A stretch of 64,000 bases of DNA from Symbiodinium kawagutii (Eukaryota > Sar > Dinophyceae > Suessiales > Symbiodiniaceae): positions 685,191 to 749,190 of the forward strand of contig VSDK01010127.1 of NCBI GenBank assembly GCA_009767595.1, given 5' to 3'. The notes beneath the pieces are model-generated. The model was not told the origin of the DNA and made no database searches. It saw nothing but the letters and a program-made list of their open reading frames with translations. A program made the position numbers and the translations under genes. Positions 11,808-20,469 of the stretch are shown piece after piece. How positions within the stretch are numbered: the first letter of the stretch is position 1; each line of letters opens with the position of its first letter.

Positions 11808-11881
11808 CTTCTCCTTCAGCTGGTCGTCCGCCAGTGAGTCTCGGCTCTGCAAGGTGGCCGTGGAGATCTCCAGGTTCACAC
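11808..11881 (-). CDS. Candidate exon next to the retrotransposon
   Basis: GC-rich, with a - strand CAG|GTGTGAAC acceptor and an AAG|GTGCCC donor. It encodes GVNLEISTATLQSRDSLA and then DDQLKEK in one open frame (74 bp, phase 1-0). The retrotransposon begins 80 bp upstream of it in the - strand sense, i.e. in the preceding intron. No family is recognised. It is not obviously one of the Cys modules. Confidence 0.4.
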
Positions 11882-11945
11882 CTGCCTGGAGGCGGTGCGG
11901 TGCGACGCCCCGGGGACCATGGGGCCCCAGGGATGAAATTTATGT

Positions 11946-11960
11946 TGGTTAATGGTTGGA
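11946..11960 (+). repeat. Target-site duplication, left copy
   Basis: TGGTTAATGGTTGGA here is repeated exactly at 20409-20423, directly after the element's A-run. A further copy at 20449-20463 and the abundance of GGTTAATGG words in this genome call for some caution. Confidence 0.75.
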
Positions 11961-11963
11961 AGG

Positions 11964-11975
11964 TTTTGGCTTAAG
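11964..11975 (+). promoter_or_regulatory. Spliced-leader-like relic at the retrotransposon 5' end
   Basis: TTTTGGCTTAAG differs by one base from the last 12 nt of the dinoflagellate trans-spliced leader (TTTTGGCTCAAG, from general knowledge). Its position, three bases inside the insertion boundary, suggests that the RNA copied into the genome had been trans-spliced and that reverse transcription stopped within the leader. Confidence 0.5.
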
Positions 11976-12384
11976 AGACCTTAGAGGGCCGGGGTTTTAT
12001 CCCTCGTTTTTCTCTTCGCTCTTGCTGCCATTGGTGCTAGTGCTCTAGGTCTCCTAGCCAGGGACCTATCACTTCGGTTCTGGCGTCCCAGAGCCGTTAA
12101 ACTCCTGGGTTGGCTTGGGAAGTGGTGCATGGTCACTTTGCTTCTGGTCAACCACATCTTGTTCTGGCTAACTTTTTACACTGGTTTTGCCCATCATACC
12201 CGAGTCTTCACTACATCGTCGGCTTCGTCGGCGGCGTCAGGAAGCTCGACTGGTTGTGGCACTGCATCGGAAAGGGTTGTTTACAGTGACTCCATCATCA
12301 CTGCACAAATCCCTCTCCCTTTTGAGTGTCCACCACAGCAAGCCTGTGTATCGCGAGTTAGACCTTTTCCATTCCAGTGCCATC

Positions 12385-13629
12385 ATGAAGTGGAACTGCA
12401 TGTGCGGCCGCACCGGCCTTCCTATGTCAGTGCTATATTGTGGCACTTGTGGAGGATACTGGGAACAGACTGCCACTGGGCAGTCCAAACCTCAGCCCAA
12501 ACAGAAAGGGAACCAGGACAAGTCATCCAGACCACCATCCAGGCGTACACCTCGAGAACCCAAGGATCAACGACCTGGAGCTCCGAATCCGAAATCCGAA
12601 GAGGACTTTCCCCAGTTGACTCTACCATCCATGCCTTCGAAACCATCGAAGAAGGAGGGAGAGAGCAAGGACTTGAAGGGCAAGGACTCCAACACTTCTT
12701 CGGAACCACCTCCTTCAACACCACCACCTGGGAATTTTGGTGTGCCTGCGCAGTTTGTGATGGGAACAACGACACCGGCACCCACTACACCCCAGTCGTT
12801 GAAGGCTGTAGAGCAGCCTTTGTCGAAGCCCAAAGAGCAGCTCAAAGAGACCAAGGAGCACGACAGCACCGAGATGGGCCAACTTGCATCACATCTCCAG
12901 CAACTGATGCTATCTGGAGATCTTCACCTACCCACGCACTTGCAAAGTGCGTTGAATCAACTCAAGGAGACAGAGCAGCCAAAGGAGCCCTCGATGTTCT
13001 CCTTGGAGAATCAAAGACGCAAGTGGCAAAAGAAGTTGCAGCAGCATCAGGACAACCTTGTGTCTACGCAAAAGGCATGGGGTCAATTCATTCAAGATGT
13101 CACTATGCACATCGCCAAGAAGGAAGAGCAATATCGAACCATCAAGCTCACCTCAGAACAAGGAATCCTCGAAGCGCAGACCAAGTTGGGAGAGATTCAG
13201 AAAGCCATGCAGGACCAATTGCCCAAGGAGCCCGACCTCAGGCCTGTGTTACCTGTGGCAGATGTCTCCAACCGAGAGAAGACCCAACAACTCAATGTTG
13301 CGCTTCAGAAGTTGCAAGAGGAAGCAGATACGATGAAGATGCCTCCACCTGTGGACGACAGTACACAGGATGCACCTTCAGCTCACCACGAAGCTCCTAC
13401 CAAACCGGCTCCAGTCGAGATCAATTCCGATGCGGAAGATCTTGTGGAATCCATCGAGGACGACGAGATGGAATCAGGGGACTGGCAGGCAGTGCGACGA
13501 CGAAGTCGCAGTCGTCAAGACCCACCGAAGCCACATCACAAGGAGGCCGAGCAAAAGCGAACCAGACGACCTCGGAATCAAGGACAGGCCAAATCGACTC
13601 AGCCACGCAATCATACTGTGAAGTCATGA
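12385..13629 (+). CDS. Retrotransposon ORF1 (zinc ribbon, coiled coil)
   Basis: A protein of 414 residues from the ATG at 12385. An upstream in-frame ATG at 12187 would add 66 residues of basic sequence. I prefer 12385 because a four-cysteine zinc ribbon starts at once (C-x-C ... C-x-x-C, with MKWNCMCG and YCGTCGGYW). A long Pro/Ser/Lys/Glu-rich low-complexity region follows. Then come Glu/Gln/Lys-rich helices with heptad character at about residues 200-330 (for example ENQRRKWQKKLQQHQ and VALQKLQEEAD), and a basic Arg/Lys-rich C-terminus. This matches the usual role of LINE ORF1 products: a trimerising or RNA-binding chaperone that coats the element RNA. The TGA stop at 13627-13629 overlaps the ORF2 start as ATGA. 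The reading frame one base earlier is also completely open through this ORF. Confidence 0.85.
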   Translation: MKWNCMCGRTGLPMSVLYCGTCGGYWEQTATGQSKPQPKQKGNQDKSSRPPSRRTPREPKDQRPGAPNPKSEEDFPQLTLPSMPSKPSKKEGESKDLKGKDSNTSSEPPPSTPPPGNFGVPAQFVMGTTTPAPTTPQSLKAVEQPLSKPKEQLKETKEHDSTEMGQLASHLQQLMLSGDLHLPTHLQSALNQLKETEQPKEPSMFSLENQRRKWQKKLQQHQDNLVSTQKAWGQFIQDVTMHIAKKEEQYRTIKLTSEQGILEAQTKLGEIQKAMQDQLPKEPDLRPVLPVADVSNREKTQQLNVALQKLQEEADTMKMPPPVDDSTQDAPSAHHEAPTKPAPVEINSDAEDLVESIEDDEMESGDWQAVRRRSRSRQDPPKPHHKEAEQKRTRRPRNQGQAKSTQPRNHTVKS

Positions 13630-16600
13630 GAAGGACTTCCAATTCGATGAAGAAATCTGTCCGTTGGAGTTCCTTCCATACATGTTGGGAACCACCAGCA
13701 GGCCAGATCACTTTCCACGATGATGATTGCCTTCACTTCAGGCTCCATTCTTTTGAAGCAGATCGTAGCCATGCCACTGAAAGGGATAGTGGTAGGACCA
13801 TGTTCACTGCTGACATGTCTTTGGACCTGAAGGTAGAGGCTTTCAAAGAACAGCTTTCGTCCTGTCTCCGTTTAATTGAGGCTGCTGATTTCACACGAGC
13901 TGCAACCAGGGAGGGTTGTTGCCTTTTGACTGAATTCCAGCATCTCCCCATTCACGATGAGGTCGCAATGAGGATTTCAGAACACGATGAACCGACGACC
14001 CTCAACAATGGTTCATCCAGCGACATCACCAGACACCAGACGTTTTCGGTTCCCCCACCTACTGACATCGGTGAGGTTTGCCAAGGAACCATTTCGCAAT
14101 GGAAGGACAGCCTCGAAGAAGTCTGCCTTCATGTGTCTAGGTATGATTTGAATCGTCCACATTGTTCACAGGGAATGGACAATGACCGGATCCTTAATGG
14201 TACCCCAGCACAAGCTTTTGTTGCTGACCTAGATGCCGCAGAGGATATCCAACGTTTGTTTGATCAGTCCTTTCAACACCACACAGTGACTGACAGTGGG
14301 TCCCTTCCCTCTCAGTATGGGACATGTCTGATGACCGCTGTTACTCATGCTGAGCTGTGGAATACCCTGACTCTGTCCAGTTCACACGGTGGTACAGGAC
14401 TTGATCATCATTCACAAGTGTTGGTTGACTCCTCTCACTCAGCAACAGACACATCGAGTGAACAAGGCACTGATGCATGCGACTTATGCTCTCCAGTGCC
14501 CAAGGTTTGTTTTGATTTTGTTTCGGTTGATGGCTCATCTGATGCTAAAGTTGCCTCGGATTCAGAAGAAGCCTCTTTCGGTTGGGAACGAAGCTCCCCT
14601 AGGGAACAACCACGTGTTTGTAGTACACCTTCGATTGCATGCCCTTGGGATTTCTCTGTGGAAGAAATTGACAAGCTCTTCCTTCCATGGGGACGATCTC
14701 CTTCTTTCAACTTGGAGGGAGTTGAGGCCCATCCCATGTCGCAGATCGCTTTGGATCAGAGCACGACCAACATCCATATTGAGCGTTTTGATATATACAC
14801 GGATGGCTCTTTCAGTAGGGCGACCAGCGAAACACCTTGCAAGGCAGCATGGGCTTTCACCATCTTTGCTCATGGTACCAATGAACAGGGTGACCCAGCT
14901 TCACAATGGCTGGGATACTATGCGGGACATGTTCATGATCACCCTGATGCCAACCATGATGACATGGGCATTGGAGTCTTGAATGTCACACCCTTTGAAG
15001 CTGAACGCTCAGCTCTTTGGTGGACAGCGGCCTTTCTTTTACAAGAGCAATCCACGAACCATGCTAGGATTTTGTTTGACTCAACTTCTGCAGGCTACAC
15101 AGCATCCGGTGATTTCCAAGGTGCTGATTGCCAGCAGGACTTTGGGATTGGGTCCACACTCCGAGCCATTTTCCAGAAAGCAGGCCATCATCGATCCTTG
15201 AGCTTTCACCATGTTAAAGGTCATACAGGACAAGCTGGTAACGAGCTGGCTGACGCCATTGCCTTTGCAGTGTGTCGCAACACGCTTCCAGAACATGCGC
15301 CTTTGCCACAGGTCCATGTCGAATCACGCACTGCACGTCACTTTATGCAATGGCTGTTTGCTGACCTTGTAGCTCCGGATCGACCTCGGTTGGGCAAGCA
15401 CCAGATTGTTTTTGATGGATTCCAGGCTGCTGACTCCTTGCCCTTCACATGGCGACCCGGTGATTTATGCAAGCCTGTCCAAGATTGCACATTTGAAGTA
15501 ACTTTAAAGATGCTGTCATACAATGTTCTCACCACCCGCAGGCATGGCACGATTGCCCTCCTGCGTCAGCAGTTGGTTGACAGCCGCATTGTGGTGGCAG
15601 GTTTCCAGGAAACCAGGGACAAGACCACGTGTGTGTGGCCGGGAAACCCATACTTTCGGTTTTGTTCAGCTGCATCACCACAAGGTCATGGTGGATTGCA
15701 ACTTTGGGTGTCCAACCAAATACCTGTGATGCGACACCAAGGGAAACCGTTTTTCTTTCACAAGAAAAACTTCACAGTTGGCTTCAGCTCTCCACGACTG
15801 CTGATTGTTCATGGGCATGTGGCCTCATTGCATTTTTGCTTCGTTGTCGGGCATGCCCCCCATTCCTCCGATGACTCAGCAGAAGCATGGTGGAAGGACC
15901 TCTCATATCATCTTGCATCCGTGCCAGACCGTGCGCATTTGATGCTCATGATAGATGCAAATGCTCGCATGCAAGGATTTGACGACGCATGTTGTGGGAC
16001 CTTTGGAGCAAACCATGATGACCCACATGTTGATTGCAGTGACCTCTTTCACCAAGTGCTGATTGAACGCAATTTGTGTTTACCTGCAACCTTTTCATCA
16101 TTTCACACAGGTGATCATGCCACGTGGTCCATTGGCGATCGCAAAGGTAGTCGCCTTGACTATGTTGCAGTACCAGCACAGTGGAAGTCTGGGATTCTTG
16201 CTTCACATGTGGACAGGGATTTTCGTTCAGGTGTTTCTGACCATGACCACAGGGCCGTCATAGTTGACAGCTGCATGAACATAGCAGGCCAACGTGATGT
16301 GTTTCATCGTCGAATCCCCTTGGATCGCATAGCCATGCTGAGTCCTGAAGGTCGAGACACTTGTCGACGCATCTTTGAAAACATGCCTTGCATCCCTTCG
16401 CAGACAGATCCCACCATACATTGTCATGTCATGGAACAATATCTCCATGCATCCCTTCAGCAACACTTTCGCCTCAACCGTAGGACAAAGAAGAAGGTGC
16501 ACCTCCAAGATGCCACCTATGAGGCAGTGTTAGCACACCGAGATGCACGCAGACAACTGAGAGACTGCCACAGATGGAAAGACAACACCATCAAGATAGG

Positions 16601-19600
16601 CATTTTTCAGCATTGGGCTGGCTTGAGGATGCTGCGCACACAAGCCCCCCATTGCACCACAACCGAATATCGCAGCACTTTGGCATCCATTGATCGAGGC
16701 ATTTTGAACCTGTCACACCAGCTTCTTCACTCCCATCGGACCTTGCAGCTTCGACTTCGAGAGGATAAGAGAGCACTTGCACAGGAGGTTGCAAACCAGA
16801 TTGCTGAGACTCCTTTGCCGGAGATCTGGAATGCACTTAAGCCTTTGCTGCCAAAACACCGCAGAGACCTCCACTCAGTTGAGCATATGCCAGGGCTGCG
16901 TGATCATTCGGGCCAATTTGCCACCTCACCATCTGAGGTTGCACAGTTGTTTCAACAACACTTTGCGCAAGCTGAAGGGGGCACCCAACACCACCCTGAT
17001 GAAGTCGTTCGCCTCTTCTTGGAGGACCAGAAAGACATGTGTCGAGAGCTCAGCCACAAGCTTCCGCTCCCCAACCTGGAACATGTTCCAACCCTCCAGG
17101 CTGTTGAAGGGAAGTTCCGGAAGCTTAAGAAGGGCAGGGCTGGAGGTCCTGATGGACTTCCAGGTGAGCTTTTTCTTGCAGCGCCCCAAGCAGCAGCAGA
17201 GGCCTACTATGGCATTTTCTCCAAGGTGGCCATGTTTGGTGCAGACCCCCTTCAATGGCGAGGAGGCATAGTCAAGGCAATATTCAAGCGGGGGCCAACA
17301 TGCCAAGCCTCTAGCTGGCGGAACATCCTCCTCTCCAGCATCCCTGGTAAAGCTGTGCATTCATTGATTCGTGATGCGCTTGATGAGCGCTACCAAAGAG
17401 CAGCCCATGCTGGCCAATTTGGGGGAAAACATGGTGCCTCCATCACGGTGCCCACCATGGGCGTCAGATCTTTCCAGCATTGGTGTCGTAGTCAGAGCCG
17501 AAGCTACGCCCTCATCTTTGTTGATGGCATTGAAGCTTTCTACCGGTTGGTGCGGGAACTATGCTTCAGTTTTCACGACTACCGTAGCTTTGTTAACACC
17601 ATCAATCACTCTGGAGTTTCTGAGAAGCTGCAACGCCTCATCATAGATAACGCACTCCAAGTCTCTGCCATGAGCAGAGCCCGAGCATCCGAACATCTCA
17701 CAGCTGTCACCCGAGGCCTTCATCGTACAACTTGGTTTGTTTGTGAGCAAGAGTCCCAGCGGGTGGCTCTGACACACCGCGGATCTCGTCCTGGGGATCC
17801 AGTAGCAGATGTGCTGTTTAACCTGGTCATGGGACGAGCTATGCAACAGATTGAAAGCAAGTTGCGTGAACAAGGATTGCTGGAATCATTTCACATTGCT
17901 GAAGATGGACCACTTCCACAGCATTGCAGGGGCCACAGCACAGTTGACTTCAGCGGGCAGGCCTGGGTTGATGACCTCCTTTTCATGAAATCCTCAGATG
18001 CACCCCACCTCCTTTGTGAGCAGGTATCCAAGATCGTTTCCATTGTTCAGACCGAACTGGCCACCATGGGCATCGATATGAACCTTGCCAAAGGGAAATC
18101 TGAGGCGATTGTCCACTTGGCCGGCCCAGGATCTCGAGCACTTAAACGACAGCTGCATCTGGAGCAGGGTTCCTTGCTTCGATTTGAGGATGTCAATGGT
18201 GAAATTCGTTCACTGCATGTGGGGCATCGTTACAAGTACCTGGGTAGCATCCTTTCCATTCAAGGGAACTGCATGGGAGACATCAAATACCGGACGGCTC
18301 AGACCTTTGCAGCACTGAAGTTGATTCGCAGACCAGTACTCCGTAACCACCGAGTTGAACCTAGAGTCAGACAGTTGGTCCTTCATTCGGTCATCCTCTC
18401 CAAGATGATGGCCACAAGTGGCTCCTGGATCCTCGACACCAAAGCTGCGGAGATCTGCTTTCACAAAAGTGTCATGCGTATTTACCGGTATGTCTTTTCA
18501 CAACTTCCTGGGTGGGACAAAAACGTGCACCACAGCCATGAAGACATCATCACCACATTGGGAGTTCTTTGGCCACAGGAACTTCTTCATGTTCATCGAC
18601 TTCGAGGTTTGATTGCTGCAGTGACGGTTGGCACTCTGCACATTTGGGCCTTGCTTCAAGCAGACCAGTCTTGGCTGACTCATGTGCAGGATGGCCTTAA
18701 CTGGATCACCAATCAACTCTCCATGTCGGTTTTAGGTGAGAGTACCCCATGGAGCTTGTCAGATTTCATCTCTTTGTGTGAAAGATCCCCGCACCGTGCA
18801 CGTGGTCTCCTTCGCAAAGCCCAATCAGCAGCTTTGAACATGCGCATTCGAGCACAAGGTGTTCAGGTTTGGCATCGTCGACTTCGTGAACAGTTGCAGG
18901 TCTTGGGTTATCATGACCCACCTGACTCTGCTGATGATGCTGCATTTGTGGGAGCAGATGAAGACCATGAAGGGTTTCTGTGTCCGGTTTGTGCCAAACA
19001 CTTCCAGACCCCCCATCAAGTTGCTACCCACATGATGAGAGCGCACAACATTCATGCTGATCACTATCTTTGGGCAACTCGCACTTCATGTCTTTGCTGC
19101 ATGCAGGAGTTTCATTCGACTAAGCGTCTGTCGGCCCACTTTCAACATGGGGGTCTCAGATGCCTTGAACAATTGAAGCTCCGCTACCATGATCCTCAGC
19201 TGCTAGCTGATGATCACCGCACTCCTGACATGGACCATGTACCCTTTGCTCCCATTGAGGGACCAGTTGAAGAATGGTGCGCCACGACGGTCGATGAACA
19301 TCGAGGCTGGATTCATAAACCACGGAGGCCTGCCCCAAAGCCGATGATGAAACGCATTCGCAATGAAGCTGCCCGTTTGATCACACCAGCATTTCCTTCA
19401 GTTTTGGATGTGACGCAGGTGCAAATCCCTCGACACATTCCAATGCCGACACAGTTCATCGTACATTTTTTCAGTGGCCGTCGCAGGGAGGGTGATCTCC
19501 AGTTTCATCTTGAAAGCCAGGCATCAGACCGAGGACTCCTTATTAAGGTGTTGAGTCTTGATGTCGCTGTCGATGCCACCCTTGGAAACTTAGCCACTGA

Positions 19601-20345
19601 CCAAGCTTTCACATTTTGGAATGGCGAAGCCAGACGGGGATTCATTCACAGTTTCGTAGCAGGTCCCCCCTGCGAAACTTTCACTAAAGCCAGGTTCCGT
19701 GAAGGAGGACCGCCACCTTTGAGGTCAAAGGCCTACAGGTGGGGACTCCCTGGCTTACTTGGACGTTTACATTCGCAGGTTGAAAGTGGCAATTTCCTTT
19801 GGAGATTTTCAACTTCCATGCTGATCTCACAGATGATCGCAGGAAAAGGGGGTGTATTCGAGCACCCAGCTCCCTTCGATGTTGAACAGGGGCCATGTGC
19901 AGGAGGCACCCACACGTGGTGCTTTCCAGAAATGAGTGCTCTCATGCTTTGGCCTGGAGCTAAGCTTCATCTCGTTGACCAAGGCCGATATGGGCAGATT
20001 TGCCGGAAACCCACTGGCTTCTTAGTACTCAATCATGGCCATGCTGCAAAGCTTTTTCAACATTGGGAACTTCCTGCGCCCCAATGGAATCTGAACGCCA
20101 TTGAAATGGGGTGGAATCCAAAAGCGAAGTGCTTCGCTACGGCTCCCCTCAAAGAGTATCCTGACAGGTTGAATGCCTGTCTTGCTGCCGTGCTTTTGTC
20201 TGAACTTGCTACTCCCCAAGCTGATGGTGGTGCCATTTCGGGTGGTGACACTCTTGAGGAGTTTGTTTCAATCACCTCGCATTTGCATCAGAGGCTTGGA
20301 GAATGTTCTTGGGGAGAAATGCAACCAGACTGGCACAGAGCATAG
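13626..20345 (+). CDS. Retrotransposon ORF2: RNase H - endonuclease - reverse transcriptase - Zn fingers - methyltransferase-like
   Basis: A protein of 2239 residues if it starts at the ATG overlapping the ORF1 stop. RNase H comes first: D393 (YTDGS), E460, D485 (FDS) and D543 (GNELAD). An APE-type endonuclease follows at about 627-880, with N633 (SYN), E662 (QE), D777/N779 (DANA), D845 (RLDY) and H873 (SDH). The reverse transcriptase spans about 1160-1560, with motif A D1300 (FVDG) and motif C VDD (D1449, D1450). A C2H2 finger has C1786, C1789, H1802 and H1807, and a second Cys-rich finger starts at about C1822. The last ~250 residues resemble a C5 cytosine methyltransferase core: FSG at 1949, GPPCE with C2016, EHP at 2079-2081 and a late KPT. 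The frame is also open upstream to 12129, so a longer 2738-residue product is possible. RNase H ahead of the endonuclease is unusual, since in LINEs it normally follows the reverse transcriptase. Confidence 0.92.
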   Translation: MRRTSNSMKKSVRWSSFHTCWEPPAGQITFHDDDCLHFRLHSFEADRSHATERDSGRTMFTADMSLDLKVEAFKEQLSSCLRLIEAADFTRAATREGCCLLTEFQHLPIHDEVAMRISEHDEPTTLNNGSSSDITRHQTFSVPPPTDIGEVCQGTISQWKDSLEEVCLHVSRYDLNRPHCSQGMDNDRILNGTPAQAFVADLDAAEDIQRLFDQSFQHHTVTDSGSLPSQYGTCLMTAVTHAELWNTLTLSSSHGGTGLDHHSQVLVDSSHSATDTSSEQGTDACDLCSPVPKVCFDFVSVDGSSDAKVASDSEEASFGWERSSPREQPRVCSTPSIACPWDFSVEEIDKLFLPWGRSPSFNLEGVEAHPMSQIALDQSTTNIHIERFDIYTDGSFSRATSETPCKAAWAFTIFAHGTNEQGDPASQWLGYYAGHVHDHPDANHDDMGIGVLNVTPFEAERSALWWTAAFLLQEQSTNHARILFDSTSAGYTASGDFQGADCQQDFGIGSTLRAIFQKAGHHRSLSFHHVKGHTGQAGNELADAIAFAVCRNTLPEHAPLPQVHVESRTARHFMQWLFADLVAPDRPRLGKHQIVFDGFQAADSLPFTWRPGDLCKPVQDCTFEVTLKMLSYNVLTTRRHGTIALLRQQLVDSRIVVAGFQETRDKTTCVWPGNPYFRFCSAASPQGHGGLQLWVSNQIPVMRHQGKPFFFHKKNFTVGFSSPRLLIVHGHVASLHFCFVVGHAPHSSDDSAEAWWKDLSYHLASVPDRAHLMLMIDANARMQGFDDACCGTFGANHDDPHVDCSDLFHQVLIERNLCLPATFSSFHTGDHATWSIGDRKGSRLDYVAVPAQWKSGILASHVDRDFRSGVSDHDHRAVIVDSCMNIAGQRDVFHRRIPLDRIAMLSPEGRDTCRRIFENMPCIPSQTDPTIHCHVMEQYLHASLQQHFRLNRRTKKKVHLQDATYEAVLAHRDARRQLRDCHRWKDNTIKIGIFQHWAGLRMLRTQAPHCTTTEYRSTLASIDRGILNLSHQLLHSHRTLQLRLREDKRALAQEVANQIAETPLPEIWNALKPLLPKHRRDLHSVEHMPGLRDHSGQFATSPSEVAQLFQQHFAQAEGGTQHHPDEVVRLFLEDQKDMCRELSHKLPLPNLEHVPTLQAVEGKFRKLKKGRAGGPDGLPGELFLAAPQAAAEAYYGIFSKVAMFGADPLQWRGGIVKAIFKRGPTCQASSWRNILLSSIPGKAVHSLIRDALDERYQRAAHAGQFGGKHGASITVPTMGVRSFQHWCRSQSRSYALIFVDGIEAFYRLVRELCFSFHDYRSFVNTINHSGVSEKLQRLIIDNALQVSAMSRARASEHLTAVTRGLHRTTWFVCEQESQRVALTHRGSRPGDPVADVLFNLVMGRAMQQIESKLREQGLLESFHIAEDGPLPQHCRGHSTVDFSGQAWVDDLLFMKSSDAPHLLCEQVSKIVSIVQTELATMGIDMNLAKGKSEAIVHLAGPGSRALKRQLHLEQGSLLRFEDVNGEIRSLHVGHRYKYLGSILSIQGNCMGDIKYRTAQTFAALKLIRRPVLRNHRVEPRVRQLVLHSVILSKMMATSGSWILDTKAAEICFHKSVMRIYRYVFSQLPGWDKNVHHSHEDIITTLGVLWPQELLHVHRLRGLIAAVTVGTLHIWALLQADQSWLTHVQDGLNWITNQLSMSVLGESTPWSLSDFISLCERSPHRARGLLRKAQSAALNMRIRAQGVQVWHRRLREQLQVLGYHDPPDSADDAAFVGADEDHEGFLCPVCAKHFQTPHQVATHMMRAHNIHADHYLWATRTSCLCCMQEFHSTKRLSAHFQHGGLRCLEQLKLRYHDPQLLADDHRTPDMDHVPFAPIEGPVEEWCATTVDEHRGWIHKPRRPAPKPMMKRIRNEAARLITPAFPSVLDVTQVQIPRHIPMPTQFIVHFFSGRRREGDLQFHLESQASDRGLLIKVLSLDVAVDATLGNLATDQAFTFWNGEARRGFIHSFVAGPPCETFTKARFREGGPPPLRSKAYRWGLPGLLGRLHSQVESGNFLWRFSTSMLISQMIAGKGGVFEHPAPFDVEQGPCAGGTHTWCFPEMSALMLWPGAKLHLVDQGRYGQICRKPTGFLVLNHGHAAKLFQHWELPAPQWNLNAIEMGWNPKAKCFATAPLKEYPDRLNACLAAVLLSELATPQADGGAISGGDTLEEFVSITSHLHQRLGECSWGEMQPDWHRA

Positions 20346-20408
20346 CGACACCGAATTTAATGAAGGTGCTTTCTTACGAAACCCAACCGTCATGCGAATG
20401 GAAAAAAA
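20346..20408 (+). other. Retrotransposon 3' UTR and A-tail
   Basis: A short 3' UTR after the ORF2 stop, ending GAATGGAAAAAAA directly before the target-site duplication. No polyadenylation signal of the animal type is seen. Confidence 0.75.
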
Positions 20409-20423
20409 TGGTTAATGGTTGGA
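20409..20423 (+). repeat. Target-site duplication, right copy
   Basis: Exact copy of 11946-11960. The longer word TGGTTAATGGTTGGATATA at 20409-20427 is repeated at 20449-20467, so the target itself was a small tandem repeat. Confidence 0.75.
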
Positions 20424-20469
20424 TATACCAACTGGTTGGTTGATGGATTGGTTAATGGTTGGATATAGT

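Larger units (their letters stand above)
11961..20408 (+). mobile_element. Full-length non-LTR (LINE-type) retrotransposon
   Basis: About 8.45 kb bounded by a perfect 15-bp direct repeat and ending in seven A residues (20402-20408), the expected structure for target-primed insertion. The 5' UTR (11961-12384) begins AGGTTTTGGCTTAAG, close to the 3' end of the dinoflagellate spliced leader. ORF1 (12385-13629) and ORF2 (13626-20345) are both free of stops and frameshifts. The 3' UTR is only about 60 bp. All catalytic residues I can check in RNase H, endonuclease and reverse transcriptase are present, so the copy is probably young and possibly competent. It lies antisense to the large Cys-rich gene, apparently in an intron. 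Confidence 0.9.

Noticed and set aside
14389-14982. 197-codon frame inside the retrotransposon
   Set aside because: It overlaps the RNase H region in another frame, has no recognisable features and is far shorter than the overlap at ORF1.
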